DNA from: Streptomyces broussonetiae
GTDB lineage: Bacteria; Actinomycetota; Actinomycetes; Streptomycetales; Streptomycetaceae
Direction of reading: 5' to 3'
DNA: 64,000 nucleotides
Assembly: GCF_009796285.1 (NCBI RefSeq)
Contig: NZ_CP047020.1
Span: 9,114,001 to 9,178,000 of the forward strand
In this document: one piece after another, positions 52,312 through 61,975 of the stretch
Numbering within the stretch: position 1 is the stretch's first letter
Layout: every line of letters begins with the position of its first letter
Translations under genes and position numbers: made by a program
The notes under the pieces: model-generated
The model's database searches: none
The model's input: the letters and a program-made list of their open reading frames with translations, nothing else
Told to the model about the DNA's origin: nothing

Positions 52312-52435
52312 GGTCGATCTCTCCACTCTGCTCGTCGTCCGAATCCCCCACGGGGCGGGGAGGTTTGGCCCGTCCGGCACCGCTCGAAGTGTCGCGTGGG
52401 CCGGACGGGCCGTACGGTCGCGTCTGCCGTCGGTC

Positions 52436-54862
52436 TCAGCCGAGGTTGGCCAAGGTGACGGACTCACCCGGCCTGAGGCTGATCCTGCGTGACCTGCTGC
52501 CCGCGAAGACGGTCGTGTCACGGCCGCCGACGCTCTTCAGCGTCACCTGCGTGACCTTGCCGTTCCTCCACCTGAGGTCGGCGACGAAGCCGCCGCGGAC
52601 GCCGACGCCGGACACCGAGCCGGACGCGGCCCACGCGGCGGGCAACGCGGGCAGCAATTCGACATGGCCCGGCCGCGAGTAGAGCAGCATCTCGATCATC
52701 GCGGAAGGGGTGCCGAAGTTCGCGTCGATCTGGAAGATGCCGCGGCCCTGGCCCATGTCCATGATGTCGAAGAGGTTCGACGCGCTGCCGTTGCTGCCGT
52801 TCACCGACGGCTTCAGGTTGTTGACAACGAGCTGGTAGGCCTTCTCCGGGTTCTTCAGCCGCGCCCAGCACAGGCTGCGCCAGGCGTTGGCCCAGCCGTA
52901 GCTGTTCATGCCGCGTGCGGTCAGCAGGGCAGTCGCGCCGGCGAGGATGTCCTTCGGGGTGGAGTCGTCCGGGCGGATGCGGTCGCCGGGGAAGAGGCCG
53001 AAGAGCGGGGAGAGGTGCCGGTGGGTGGTGTCGCCGAGGTTCTCGGGCGACATCCACTCCTCCAGCCAGCCGGTCTCAGGGCTGACCACGGGCAGGTACA
53101 GGCGCTCACGCAGGCCGTCGACGGTCGCGCTGTAGGAGGTGTCCCTGCCGAGCACCTGGGTTGCGGTGTGGTAGTTGCCGAAGAGGTTCCACACCAGTTC
53201 CTGGGCGTAGGTGATGCCCTTGGCGTCCAGTGGCCCCTGCTCGGGGGACCAGTCGCTGTCCGCGATGAGGACCTCGCGCGAGGATCCGGAGGCGTCGGTG
53301 ACGGTCGTGGTGAGGAGACGGGCCTCCCAGAACTCCACGGCGCCTTTGAGGAGCGGATAGATCTTGTCGAGGTAGGCGCGGTCCTGGGTGTACTCGTAGT
53401 GCTCGAACAGGCTGTGGCAGAGCCAGGCGTTGCCGGCCGGGTGCCACCACCAGCCGCCACCGCCGTAGGGGTTGGTGGAGATGGCGACGGTCCAACCGGC
53501 AATCTTTCCACTGGAGTTGCGGTATCTGTTGGTCGTACTGTTGAACAGCCGCCGGGTCACGTCCGTCCAGCACGGCAGCTGGGCGAGGCAGTAGTCCGCG
53601 AAGGCGTCGAAGCAGTCGGACAGGCCCGCCCGGCCGGCCATCCAGTAGTTCATCTGTACGTTGATGTCGGTGTGGTAGTCGCCCATCCAGTCCGGATCGT
53701 TGCCGTCCAGCCAGGGACCCTGCAGTCCCATCGGCAGGCTGCCCCGTGATCCGGAGATCATCAGGTAGCGGCCGAACTGCAGGTAGGCCGCTTCGAGTTC
53801 CGGGTCCGGGACGTTGTCCCGGTCGCGTGCCTGCACCCGTTGCCAGGTGTCCAGCTTGCGCTGGGCGGCGGACGACGGGCCGAGGTCGACGCCCAACTGC
53901 TCGAACACGGGCCGGAAGTCGGCGACATGTGTGTGCAGCAGAGCGGTGGCGGAGTGACCGGCCGCGTCGAGGACCTTGGTCCGCGCCAGGCCCTGCGGGT
54001 CCAGCGCCGGGTCACGGAACCCGGTGGCCGCATCCGGCGCGTAGTCGGTGCCGCCGCTGACCACGACGGTGAGGTCCTTGCAGCCGCTGAAGGAGATGGA
54101 CGTCCCGTTCACGGCAACCCTGCCGGTGCTGCTGCGGACCGTGACAGCGGCGCCGTACTTCAGCCCGTTGGCGAGGGAGGCACCGAAGGAGGCGCAGCGC
54201 CCGGCACCGTCCGTGGTGATGGACTCGCCGTGTGTGCCGGTGAGGGAGACGGTGCCGGTGTAGGTACCACCGCCCTGCTGGGTGAAGTACGCGACGACGA
54301 CGTCGTCCGGGCGGCTGGCGAAGATCTGCCGGTGGTAGGTGACACCGGACAGGTCGTACGACGCGCTGACGACTCCCTGGGCCAGGTCGAGGGTGCGACG
54401 GTAGTTGTCGACGGAGCCCAGGTCGTGCTCGGGGATGTCGACGCCGAGTTCGGCGAGCAGGGTCAGCGAGCCGAAGTCGTCGCGGCCGTAGGGGAATTGG
54501 CCGTCGTCCTGCAGGGTGTCGTTGAGGCCACCGGTCCAGAGGGTGGCGTCGGTGATCATCAGCAGTTCGCCGGAGGGGTCGTTGCCCGCGAGTGCTCCGA
54601 GGCGCCCGTTCCCGACCGGCAGCCCCTGCCGGATCATCGAGCCGGAGGATGCGGGAGCCTGCCACCACAGTTGGTTCTTCGCGGCGGCTGCCGTGGACAG
54701 CAGGGGTGAGGAGGTGGGGCGCAGGGGAGCCGCCGAGGCGGTGAAGGTGGGCAGGCCGCCGAGGGCGGCGGCTGTGCCGGCCGCGGCGGCGAGGGCGAGG
54801 AAGCCCCTGCGGCTCGGGTGGTTGTCGCGCGATTCGGTGTGCTGGATGTCCACGGTGTGCAC
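52436..54862 (-). CDS. Secreted GH95 family glycosidase (alpha-L-fucosidase/galactosidase type)
   Basis: This 808-residue enzyme has a twin-arginine signal (Arg18-Arg19 in SRRGFLALAAAAG). An N-terminal beta-sandwich (WWQAPASSGSMIRQGLPVGN, TLWTGG) is followed by a helical linker and an (alpha/alpha)6 barrel (GLQGPWLDGNDPDWMGDYHTDINVQMNYWMAG, SDWSPEQGPLDAKGITYAQELVW, RSLCWARLKNPEKAY, IFQIDANFGTPSAMIEMLL), the pattern of GH95. These act on fucosyl or L-galactosyl side chains of xyloglucan and mucins. It is part of a leftward glycosidase cluster with GH27 and the SGNH esterase. Confidence 0.9.
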   Translation of the reverse strand: MHTVDIQHTESRDNHPSRRGFLALAAAAGTAAALGGLPTFTASAAPLRPTSSPLLSTAAAAKNQLWWQAPASSGSMIRQGLPVGNGRLGALAGNDPSGELLMITDATLWTGGLNDTLQDDGQFPYGRDDFGSLTLLAELGVDIPEHDLGSVDNYRRTLDLAQGVVSASYDLSGVTYHRQIFASRPDDVVVAYFTQQGGGTYTGTVSLTGTHGESITTDGAGRCASFGASLANGLKYGAAVTVRSSTGRVAVNGTSISFSGCKDLTVVVSGGTDYAPDAATGFRDPALDPQGLARTKVLDAAGHSATALLHTHVADFRPVFEQLGVDLGPSSAAQRKLDTWQRVQARDRDNVPDPELEAAYLQFGRYLMISGSRGSLPMGLQGPWLDGNDPDWMGDYHTDINVQMNYWMAGRAGLSDCFDAFADYCLAQLPCWTDVTRRLFNSTTNRYRNSSGKIAGWTVAISTNPYGGGGWWWHPAGNAWLCHSLFEHYEYTQDRAYLDKIYPLLKGAVEFWEARLLTTTVTDASGSSREVLIADSDWSPEQGPLDAKGITYAQELVWNLFGNYHTATQVLGRDTSYSATVDGLRERLYLPVVSPETGWLEEWMSPENLGDTTHRHLSPLFGLFPGDRIRPDDSTPKDILAGATALLTARGMNSYGWANAWRSLCWARLKNPEKAYQLVVNNLKPSVNGSNGSASNLFDIMDMGQGRGIFQIDANFGTPSAMIEMLLYSRPGHVELLPALPAAWAASGSVSGVGVRGGFVADLRWRNGKVTQVTLKSVGGRDTTVFAGSRSRRISLRPGESVTLANLG

Positions 54863-54961
54863 TCCATGTCCGGGGAACGGCGCATGCGGAACGGCGGATG
54901 CGGGAACGGCGGATGCGGTGCGGGCCCGGGTGGTGCCGGTTCCCGGGACCCGCGGCAGGGA

Positions 54962-56839
54962 TCAGGCGGACTTGGGTACGTCGATCCTGTCGATGTCGGG
55001 TGAGTAGTCCCACCCGCTGTCGAACGTGATGGTGTTGGTGCCCGCCTTCAGGGCCAACTGGACGCTGACGGTGTCGGCGGTGTCCCAGTCGCCCGTGGAG
55101 GGGAACCTCAGACTGGTGCCGTTGCCGCTGTTGGAATAGACGGTCACCGAGCGGGAGTCGCCGCTGACGTAGGCGACGTTGACGGTGTAGATGCCGTCCT
55201 TCTTCACCGTGACGTCGTTGAACTGCAGCTTGCTGTCGAGGTACAGGTTGCCGACCTTCTTGCCGCCGGAGCACGCGTCACAGGTGGCCACGGTGGCGTT
55301 GCCGGTCAGGGTGTTGTTCGCGGACTCGGCCTCGTAACTGGTGGTCGCCGACGGGGTGCCGCCGGGCTTGACGATGAACAGGCGGGAGCCGTGGGCGGGC
55401 AGGGTCTCGGTGATCTTGTTCTTGTACGTCCTGAGGTTCTGGTGGTTCCACAGGTCGCGTACGGAGGCCGACCCGGCGAAGCCGAAGGACGCCCAGTCGG
55501 CGGTGACGGAGGCCGGCGCGTCGGCGAGGTTGAACAGGGCGACGGTGTAGGTGCCGTTGGGGTTCTTGGTCCCCCAGACCTGCTGGTCGCCCATCGGGGT
55601 GACGGGACGTGCGACGGGCGAGGTGTTCTGGTCGACGGCGATGACTTCCTCGTTCGTCAGCAGGGAGAGACCGTAGCTGTCGAGCTTCGTGAGATCGTCA
55701 CCGGTGAACAGAGGCGATTTGTTGATGGCCCACAGGGTCATGTAGCTCTGCCGCTCGGCGTTGGTGAGGCCGTCCATGGCCCCGTTGCCGACGTCGAGCG
55801 CGTCAAGGTCGTTCCAGCCGCCCGGGCCTGCCTGACGGCTCCACGCCGGGGCGTCGTTCCAACGGTCGTTGACCGAGTTCTCCCAGGTCACCAGGGTGTT
55901 GCAGTAGCACTCGACATCGGTGTCGATGCGCCAGCCGTTGGAGTACTTCCTCCAGTCGGCGGCATGGCCGATGTCGAGCGACCAGGAGAGTTCCAGGTGG
56001 ATCGCGCGGCCGGCGGCGGCGATGGCCCGGTGCCAGGCGGCGACGTCCGCGACGTTGTTGTAGTTGTCACCGGACTTGGACGAGCCGGGGCCCACACCGT
56101 CCAGCTTGAGGAAGTCGTAGCCCCAGTCGGCGAGCATCTGCGCCTGTGAGTCGACGTACTTCTGTGCACACGGGTTGTCGAAGTCGAGCTTGTAGGCGCT
56201 GTCCCAGCCGTTGGTGGTGCGCAGATCCGGGTAGACGACGTCCGCGGTGGTGCACCCGGGGGCGTTCCGGATCGGCACCTTGCCGTCGCCGTACGCCCCC
56301 TTCTCCAGGCCGACGGGCAGGTAGATGCCGGCCTTGAGGCCCTGGGAGTGGATGTGGTCGGCGACCGACTTCATCCCGTGGGGGAACCGGACCGCGTCGG
56401 GCGTCTGCCTGCCGTACTGGTCGAACTCGGACGTCCAGTTGCCGTCCATCCACCAGCCGGCGTCGATGTTGACGTGGTCGTAGCCGTACTTCTTCAGCGT
56501 GGTGGCGAGGGCGTCCGTCTGCTTCAGGACGTTCGCCTCGGTGAGATAGCTGTAGTTGCCGTTCGGGTTCAGGCCCGGGTACTGGGAGGACTGCATGCTC
56601 CAGCTGGACCAGCCCATGTAGGGCTTGGCTGCCAGGCCCGAGGCGGCGTCCTGGGTGGTCGAGACCGAGGTGGTGGCCGCATCGGTGGACGGGGAGCCGA
56701 CGGCCACGGCCCGGGTGGCGGCGGCCGGGACGGCTGCGGCGAGCCCGGTCGTGACGGCCAGAACCAGCGCCGCCGCGAGGCTACGACGGGAAAGGCCGGA
56801 GAAGTGTCTGCGCAGGGCTCGGTACGGGGATGACCGCAT
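54962..56839 (-). CDS. Secreted GH27 alpha-galactosidase with C-terminal CBM
   Basis: This 625-residue enzyme starts at ATG 56839 with GGAGGCG upstream and has a signal peptide (1-42). The GH27 barrel (about 72-400) shows AAKPYMGWSSWSMQ, NIDAGWWMDG, the nucleophile Asp247 in YDFLKLDG and the acid/base region WRIDTDVECYC (Asp308). After a beta-sandwich, residues 500-625 form a CBM35-like module (SYEAESANNTLTGNATVATC, GGKKVGNLYL, FDSGWDYSPDIDRIDV). It would release alpha-galactosyl units outside the cell. The nearby ROK gene may control it. Confidence 0.92.
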   Translation of the reverse strand: MRSSPYRALRRHFSGLSRRSLAAALVLAVTTGLAAAVPAAATRAVAVGSPSTDAATTSVSTTQDAASGLAAKPYMGWSSWSMQSSQYPGLNPNGNYSYLTEANVLKQTDALATTLKKYGYDHVNIDAGWWMDGNWTSEFDQYGRQTPDAVRFPHGMKSVADHIHSQGLKAGIYLPVGLEKGAYGDGKVPIRNAPGCTTADVVYPDLRTTNGWDSAYKLDFDNPCAQKYVDSQAQMLADWGYDFLKLDGVGPGSSKSGDNYNNVADVAAWHRAIAAAGRAIHLELSWSLDIGHAADWRKYSNGWRIDTDVECYCNTLVTWENSVNDRWNDAPAWSRQAGPGGWNDLDALDVGNGAMDGLTNAERQSYMTLWAINKSPLFTGDDLTKLDSYGLSLLTNEEVIAVDQNTSPVARPVTPMGDQQVWGTKNPNGTYTVALFNLADAPASVTADWASFGFAGSASVRDLWNHQNLRTYKNKITETLPAHGSRLFIVKPGGTPSATTSYEAESANNTLTGNATVATCDACSGGKKVGNLYLDSKLQFNDVTVKKDGIYTVNVAYVSGDSRSVTVYSNSGNGTSLRFPSTGDWDTADTVSVQLALKAGTNTITFDSGWDYSPDIDRIDVPKSA

Positions 56840-56995
56840 GGGTCGCCTCCTGGGGCGGGGTGAGATGAGCGGTGTCGTGCGGTGGTGTCCGGTGCGGGAC
56901 GGGCGGTGTTCGGGGCAGCGGGAGGCGGGACACCGGGCGGGGCGCCCGAGCGAGGTGCCGGGTGAGCCCGGCGGCCGGGACATCGGGTCCGGGGC

Positions 56996-57094
56996 TCAGC
57001 TGCCCGAGCCGATGGTGAGCCGGCCGGTGAACCGTCGCCGGAGCGTGCGGTGCACCGGCAACCGGGGGGGCGCGGTGATGAGAGCGCGCGGCAT
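56996..57094 (-). CDS. Small basic protein, 32 residues, after the ROK gene
   Basis: ATG 57094 is 2 bases past the ROK stop and has GAGGAG at ideal spacing inside the ROK 3' end, so it is translationally coupled. The peptide (PRALITAPPRLPVHRTLRRR and a Gly/Ser tail) is Arg-rich with no known match in my memory. It lies between the repressor and the GH27 gene. It may be a small regulator or chance. Confidence 0.35.
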   Translation of the reverse strand: MPRALITAPPRLPVHRTLRRRFTGRLTIGSGS

Positions 57095-57096
57095 GG

Positions 57097-58278
57097 TCAC
57101 TCCTCGTACATGTCTGATCCCATGAAGGACTGGATGGCGGTGGCCGCGGCCCCCCGCGCCCACTCCTCGAACGGCAGGGGACGTGTCATGACGTCGCACT
57201 GCGCGGCGGTTCCGTAGGCGGAGGCGGCGAACGCGTCCTGGACGCCCTCGGCGACCAGGTCGTAGGCGGCCAGGCCCTCTCCGGAGATGATCACCCGTTC
57301 GGAACCGAGGAGGTTCACCAGAAAGCCGATGGCCCTGCCGATGGCTTCACCGGCCCGTGCGTAGACCGCCCTGACACCGGGGTCGTTGCCGTGGGCCAGG
57401 TCCAGTGCCTCGGCCGCGTCCCGCACCTGCCGGCCCGTGGCCGCGCGCACCGCGCGGAGTATCGCGGGGTCCGCCGCGATCGCCTCCGCGCATCCCCGGT
57501 TGCCGCAGTGGCAGAGCGGTCCGAGCGGGTCGAGGGACACATGCCCGATCTCGCCGGCCACACCGTGCGCGCCCGACACCACCCGCCCGTTCACCACCAG
57601 GCCGCAGCCGATACCGGCGCCCACGGTCACCAGGGCGAAGTCCGAGAGTCCGACTCCGGCCCCGAACCAGTGCTCGGCGACGGTGAGTGCCCGCACGTCG
57701 TTGTCGACCGTGACCGGCAGGCCGGTCGCGGTCCCGGCGATCTCGGCGAGCGGCACGTCCCGCCACTCCAGGAAGGGCGAGTAGCGGACCAGTCCGTCCG
57801 AGCGGTCCACGTCCCCCGAGATGGCGATGCCCAGCCCCCGCACCCGCACACCGAATCCGTCGGCCTCCGTGAGCAGTTCCTGGACCAGCGCGGTGAGGGC
57901 GGGGAGCACGGTCTCCGGCTTGCGGCCCGTGAGCCGCAGGTGCCGGGAGACCCGGACCCGGCAGCACAGATCGGCCAGCACGGCGATGATCTCGTCGCCG
58001 GTCACCTTGACGCCGATGAACAGTGCCCTCCCGCCGTCCACCCACACCAGGTTGGCCGGTCGGCCCACGGCGGGCCGTGCGGCTTCGTGCACACCCTCGA
58101 CCAGATAGCCGAGTTCCATCAGCGGCCGGACCGCCTTGGTGACGGCGGCCGCAGAGAGGCGGGTGCGCCGCGCCACCTCGGACCGAGTGAGCGGACCGTG
58201 GGAGAGCAGGGTGGTGAAGACCAGGGAAGCGGCCGGCGTCATCGCCGGGGCTGCCTCGTGGGAAGGGGCCGAGCGCAT
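57097..58278 (-). CDS. ROK family transcriptional repressor
   Basis: This 393-residue protein has an N-terminal winged HTH (about 15-70; GPLTRSEVARRTRLSAAAVTKAVRPLMELG), then a ROK sugar-kinase-like domain: GIAISGDVDR, VDNDVRALTVAEHWFGAGVG, the sugar-binding EIGHVSLDP and the zinc motif CHCGNRGC with CAEAI. It probably senses galactose or a related sugar and represses the flanking GH27 and GH36 genes. It is divergent from the GH36 alpha-galactosidase. Confidence 0.92.
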   Translation of the reverse strand: MRSAPSHEAAPAMTPAASLVFTTLLSHGPLTRSEVARRTRLSAAAVTKAVRPLMELGYLVEGVHEAARPAVGRPANLVWVDGGRALFIGVKVTGDEIIAVLADLCCRVRVSRHLRLTGRKPETVLPALTALVQELLTEADGFGVRVRGLGIAISGDVDRSDGLVRYSPFLEWRDVPLAEIAGTATGLPVTVDNDVRALTVAEHWFGAGVGLSDFALVTVGAGIGCGLVVNGRVVSGAHGVAGEIGHVSLDPLGPLCHCGNRGCAEAIAADPAILRAVRAATGRQVRDAAEALDLAHGNDPGVRAVYARAGEAIGRAIGFLVNLLGSERVIISGEGLAAYDLVAEGVQDAFAASAYGTAAQCDVMTRPLPFEEWARGAAATAIQSFMGSDMYEE

Positions 58279-58327
58279 GGCCGGAAACTTAGGGAGGTTC
58301 TTTTTCGCTGTCAATGAATTAAGCACA

Positions 58328-58342
58328 GTCCTTTTCAAGGAC
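58328..58342. promoter_or_regulatory. Candidate ROK operator between ROK and GH36 genes
   Basis: GTCCTT (58328-58333) and AAGGAC (58337-58342) are perfect halves around TTC, inside an AT-rich stretch (58290-58345) in the 181-base divergent gap. It is a plausible repressor binding site for both genes. Confidence 0.45.
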
Positions 58343-58459
58343 ACGAGTTGACCAGGGTGGACCTGGAAAACGCAGACAGGGAGCGTGCATTGACACCTGA
58401 TCGAAGGAAGGGTTGGCTGCAGACTGCTTCTGTGTGGCGCTCTCCCCACGTGAGGACCC

Positions 58460-60610
58460 ATGTCTGCGATCTCCTTCGACCCCGCCTCGGGTGTCTGGCT
58501 GCTGTCCACTGCGCGCACGTCGTACGCACTGTGGATCGACCCCACGGGCGCACCCTGTCACCTGGCCTGGGGGCCTCCGCTGACCCTTGCGGCGGCCGGT
58601 CGGCTGGTGCTCCCGGCCGGGGAGGTCAGCAGTTTCGAGGGCCGTTCCCCGGCCGGCGAGGAGCTGCCGGTCGACGGCGGGGCCCGGTACGGAGTGCCGT
58701 CCCTGCGGGTACGGTTCGCCGACGGCACCCGGGCCTTCGAGTGGGCGCACCTGGGCCACCGGATCGGCGAGCCGGCGCCCGGAACGAAGGAACTGGCCCT
58801 CGAGTTCCGTGACCGCCACTACCCACTGGCAGTTGCGCTCCACTACCGCGTCCACGACGACACGGACGTCGTCGAGCGCTGGACCGTGCTGCGCAACACC
58901 GGCCGGCAGCCCATGGCCGTACTGCGCGCGGACTCGGCCGCCTGGACGCTGCCGCCGCGTGACCACTACCGGATCAGTCATGTCACGGGCCAGTGGTCGG
59001 CCGAGGGCCTGCTGCACCGGGAGCCGGTCCCGCACGGCGAGACCGTGCTCACCAGTCGGCGCGGCATCACCAGCCACCACGCGAACCCGTGGCTGATGCT
59101 GGACGCCGGCGATTGCGGCGAGGACCGGGGCGAGGTGTGGAGCGCGGCCCTGGCCTGGAGCGGAAGCTGGCACCTGACCGTGCAACGCACACCCGACGGT
59201 CGTACGTCCTGCACGGGTGGAGCGGGGCACGACGGAACGGAACTGCCGCTCGGCCCCGGCCAGGAGTACGCCACCCCACGCTTCGCGGGCCTGTACACCG
59301 ACCGCGGGTTCTCAGCCGCGAGCCGCGCCTGGCACGCGTACGTGAGAAGCCATGTGCTCCCGCACCCGGACGAGATGCGCCCCGTGCTGTTCAACTCCTG
59401 GGAGGCCACCGGATTCGAGGTCGACGAGGCCGGCCAGAAGGCACTCGCGGTCCGGGCCGCGCAGCTCGGGGTGGAACTCTACGTGGTCGACGACGGCTGG
59501 TTCCGCGGCCGCCGCGACGACAGCGCCGGACTCGGCGACTGGACCCCGGGCACCGAGCGGTTCCCACGGGGGCTCGTCCCGCTCGTCGGGGAGGTCCACC
59601 GGCTCGGCATGCGCTTCGGCCTGTGGGTGGAGCCGGAAATGGTCAACCCCGACAGTGATCTGTACCGCGCGCACCCCGACTGGGTACTGCACTTCCCGCA
59701 CCGCACCCGCACCGAACTGCGCAACCAGCTGGTGCTCAACTTCGCGCGTGACGACGTCGCCGAGTGGGCGTACGGATGGCTGACCCGGTTGGTCGCGGAC
59801 AACGGGATCGACTTCCTCAAGTGGGACATGAACCGCGCCTTCAGCGAGGCCGGCTGGCCTGCCCGCGAGGACGGGCAGGACCTGCTGTGGACGCGGTACG
59901 TGCACCACCTCTACGACGTGATCGACCGGCTGCGCGCGGACCACCCCGGGCTGCGCATCGAGACGTGCAGCGGTGGCGGCGGCCGTGTCGACCTGGGCAT
60001 CCTCTCCCGCACGGACCAGGCGTGGCCGTCCGACAACACCGACGCGGCCGACCGGGTCTCCATCCAGCACGGCTTCAGCCAGATCTACCCGGCCCAGGTG
60101 ATGGCGGCCTGGGTGACGGACGTGCCCAACCAGCTCACCGGCCGCTCGGTGCCGCTGCGTTACCGCTTCCACGTCGCCATGGCCGGGGTCCTGGCGGTGG
60201 GCGGCGACCTTGCCCGCTGGACACCGGAGGAACTGTCCGAGGGTGCGGAGCTGGTGGCCCAGTACAAGACGGTCCGTCACATCGTCCAGCACGGTGTCCA
60301 GCACCGGCTGCGTGGCCCCGTCGACGACGGGCCGACCGCCGTGCAGTACACGACGGCCGACCGCCGCGAGGTCCTTGTGCTGGTGTGGCAGCGGGCACCC
60401 CGCCACGGCACCCCGCGCCCCGCCCTCAGGCTCGCCGGACTGGACCCCACCGCGTGCTACCGGGACGTCACCACCGGCGCCGTCCACCACGCCTGCGTAC
60501 TGACCGGGTACGGCATCGCACCCGAACTGCCGACCGGTGACTGGTCCAGTACGTCCCTGCACCTGATCAGGGTCGACGACATGACGACCGAAGGCACAGG
60601 CTCCCACTGA
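58460..60610 (+). CDS. GH36 alpha-galactosidase (cytoplasmic)
   Basis: This 716-residue enzyme has no signal peptide and hydrolyses imported alpha-galactosides such as melibiose or raffinose. The N-terminal beta-sandwich is followed by the barrel: PVLFNSWEATGFEVDE, VVDDGWFRGRRDD, the nucleophile Asp456 in FLKWDMNRAF, ETCSGGGGRVDLGIL, and the acid/base Asp525 in WPSDNTDAADR. ATG 58460 has GAGGACCC upstream. It is divergent from the ROK repressor and upstream of an ABC importer gene set. Confidence 0.95.
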   Translation: MSAISFDPASGVWLLSTARTSYALWIDPTGAPCHLAWGPPLTLAAAGRLVLPAGEVSSFEGRSPAGEELPVDGGARYGVPSLRVRFADGTRAFEWAHLGHRIGEPAPGTKELALEFRDRHYPLAVALHYRVHDDTDVVERWTVLRNTGRQPMAVLRADSAAWTLPPRDHYRISHVTGQWSAEGLLHREPVPHGETVLTSRRGITSHHANPWLMLDAGDCGEDRGEVWSAALAWSGSWHLTVQRTPDGRTSCTGGAGHDGTELPLGPGQEYATPRFAGLYTDRGFSAASRAWHAYVRSHVLPHPDEMRPVLFNSWEATGFEVDEAGQKALAVRAAQLGVELYVVDDGWFRGRRDDSAGLGDWTPGTERFPRGLVPLVGEVHRLGMRFGLWVEPEMVNPDSDLYRAHPDWVLHFPHRTRTELRNQLVLNFARDDVAEWAYGWLTRLVADNGIDFLKWDMNRAFSEAGWPAREDGQDLLWTRYVHHLYDVIDRLRADHPGLRIETCSGGGGRVDLGILSRTDQAWPSDNTDAADRVSIQHGFSQIYPAQVMAAWVTDVPNQLTGRSVPLRYRFHVAMAGVLAVGGDLARWTPEELSEGAELVAQYKTVRHIVQHGVQHRLRGPVDDGPTAVQYTTADRREVLVLVWQRAPRHGTPRPALRLAGLDPTACYRDVTTGAVHHACVLTGYGIAPELPTGDWSSTSLHLIRVDDMTTEGTGSH

Positions 60611-60846
60611 ATCCTCAATTTCCTATACGATTTTGCCCCTTCCTTCGGCGCGTGGTGGTCGATCGACAGGTCGACGCAGTCGGAGTCTGATGCCTCACCT
60701 CGACCTGACGGCCATTCAATTACCGCTTTGAGCTGCAGTATCATGATGACCAACGTGGTTGTTGCGGTTCGATGGGTTGACGGAGGGCGGTAGGTGCCCG
60801 ACCATCGCCCTACGAGTTTCCTATGTGATTCTGGGAAGTGGTGGAG

Positions 60847-61941
60847 ATGCGTCCCCCGACCCGTTCCGTTCTCTCAGGAGCTGCCGCCGTTGCTGTCCTC
60901 ATGGCGGGTTCGGCGGCCTGCACCATCAAGAACTCCGGCTCGCCCTCGGGTGTCCAGGCCCCTGTGGCCGCCAAGTCCGGTACCGGACCGGCCGAGTTGG
61001 CCGACGCGTCGGGGATCAGGGTGGCCCTCGTGCCCGGCGGGGCCCACCCGTACTTCCAGCCGTGGAGGGCGGCGGGGGTCGCGACGAAGAAGAAGTACGG
61101 CCTCGGGGACGTGATCTTCGACGAGACCTCCGAGTGGGACCAGCAGAAGCAGGACAACCTGCTCTCCACGCTGGCCGCCCGCGGCTACAACGCGTTCGGG
61201 ATCTTCGGGGTGTCGCCCACCGACATCAACACCACCTTCGCGGATCTCAAGTCACAGGGATTCGCCGTGGCCTCGCTCGCCTCCTGCCCGGCCGGAGGCA
61301 CCGACAAGGCCGACTTCTGTCTGTCCACGGACGTGGAGGCAGCCGCCTACAAAGCAGCCGAGGCCGCGATCGAGGCCATGGGCGGCAAGGGCACGCTCGT
61401 CCACCTCACCGGCAACAACGTGGACGCCAACACGCAGTTGCGCATCAAGGGAGTGGCCGAGGCGGTGAAGGAGTCCGGCGGCAAGGTGAAGCTGCTGCAG
61501 ACCGTCACCGACGTCGACACGGACCTGCAGACCGCGCAGAAGGCGGTCTCCGACCTGCTCGCCGCCAAGGGCAACCAGATCCAGGGCATTGTCACCACCG
61601 CCTACAACCCCGCCGTCGCCGCTGCCGACGCGGTCCGCAGTACCGGCTCCCAGGCCAAGGTCGTGGCCATCGACGACGACGCACAGATCCTCAGCGGTAT
61701 CGAGAACGGCTCGGTGGCCGCCACCGTCGTACAGAACCCCGTGGGACAGGCCGAGGTGGGGACGTGGGCGCTGGCGCTGCTGCAGACGAAGCAGTGCACC
61801 ATGCGCCGGCCGGGCCGGACGATCGACTCCGGCTCGTTCGTGGTCACCAAGGCGAACGTCCACACCTATGACTCGGCCAGGAAGGCGAAGACCGAGCAGC
61901 TCAAGAAGCAGTTCGCCGACACCGTCCTGGTCTGCAAGTGA
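60847..61941 (+). CDS. Sugar ABC transporter substrate-binding lipoprotein
   Basis: This 364-residue RbsB-like periplasmic-binding protein has a lipoprotein signal with Cys25 in MAGSAAC. The type I PBP fold shows RVALVPGGAHPYFQPWRAAG, ARGYNAFGIFGVSPTDI, GTLVHLTGNNVDANTQLRIK, VTDVDTDLQTAQKAVSDLLAA, and VVAIDDDAQILSGIENGSVA. ATG 60847 follows GGGAAG. It serves an importer whose permease is encoded downstream at 63061. The ligand is inferred to be a galactose-derived sugar or sugar acid. Confidence 0.9.
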   Translation: MRPPTRSVLSGAAAVAVLMAGSAACTIKNSGSPSGVQAPVAAKSGTGPAELADASGIRVALVPGGAHPYFQPWRAAGVATKKKYGLGDVIFDETSEWDQQKQDNLLSTLAARGYNAFGIFGVSPTDINTTFADLKSQGFAVASLASCPAGGTDKADFCLSTDVEAAAYKAAEAAIEAMGGKGTLVHLTGNNVDANTQLRIKGVAEAVKESGGKVKLLQTVTDVDTDLQTAQKAVSDLLAAKGNQIQGIVTTAYNPAVAAADAVRSTGSQAKVVAIDDDAQILSGIENGSVAATVVQNPVGQAEVGTWALALLQTKQCTMRRPGRTIDSGSFVVTKANVHTYDSARKAKTEQLKKQFADTVLVCK

Positions 61942-61975
61942 CCGCCGACGGCACTACGGAAAGCGGCCCCCTACG

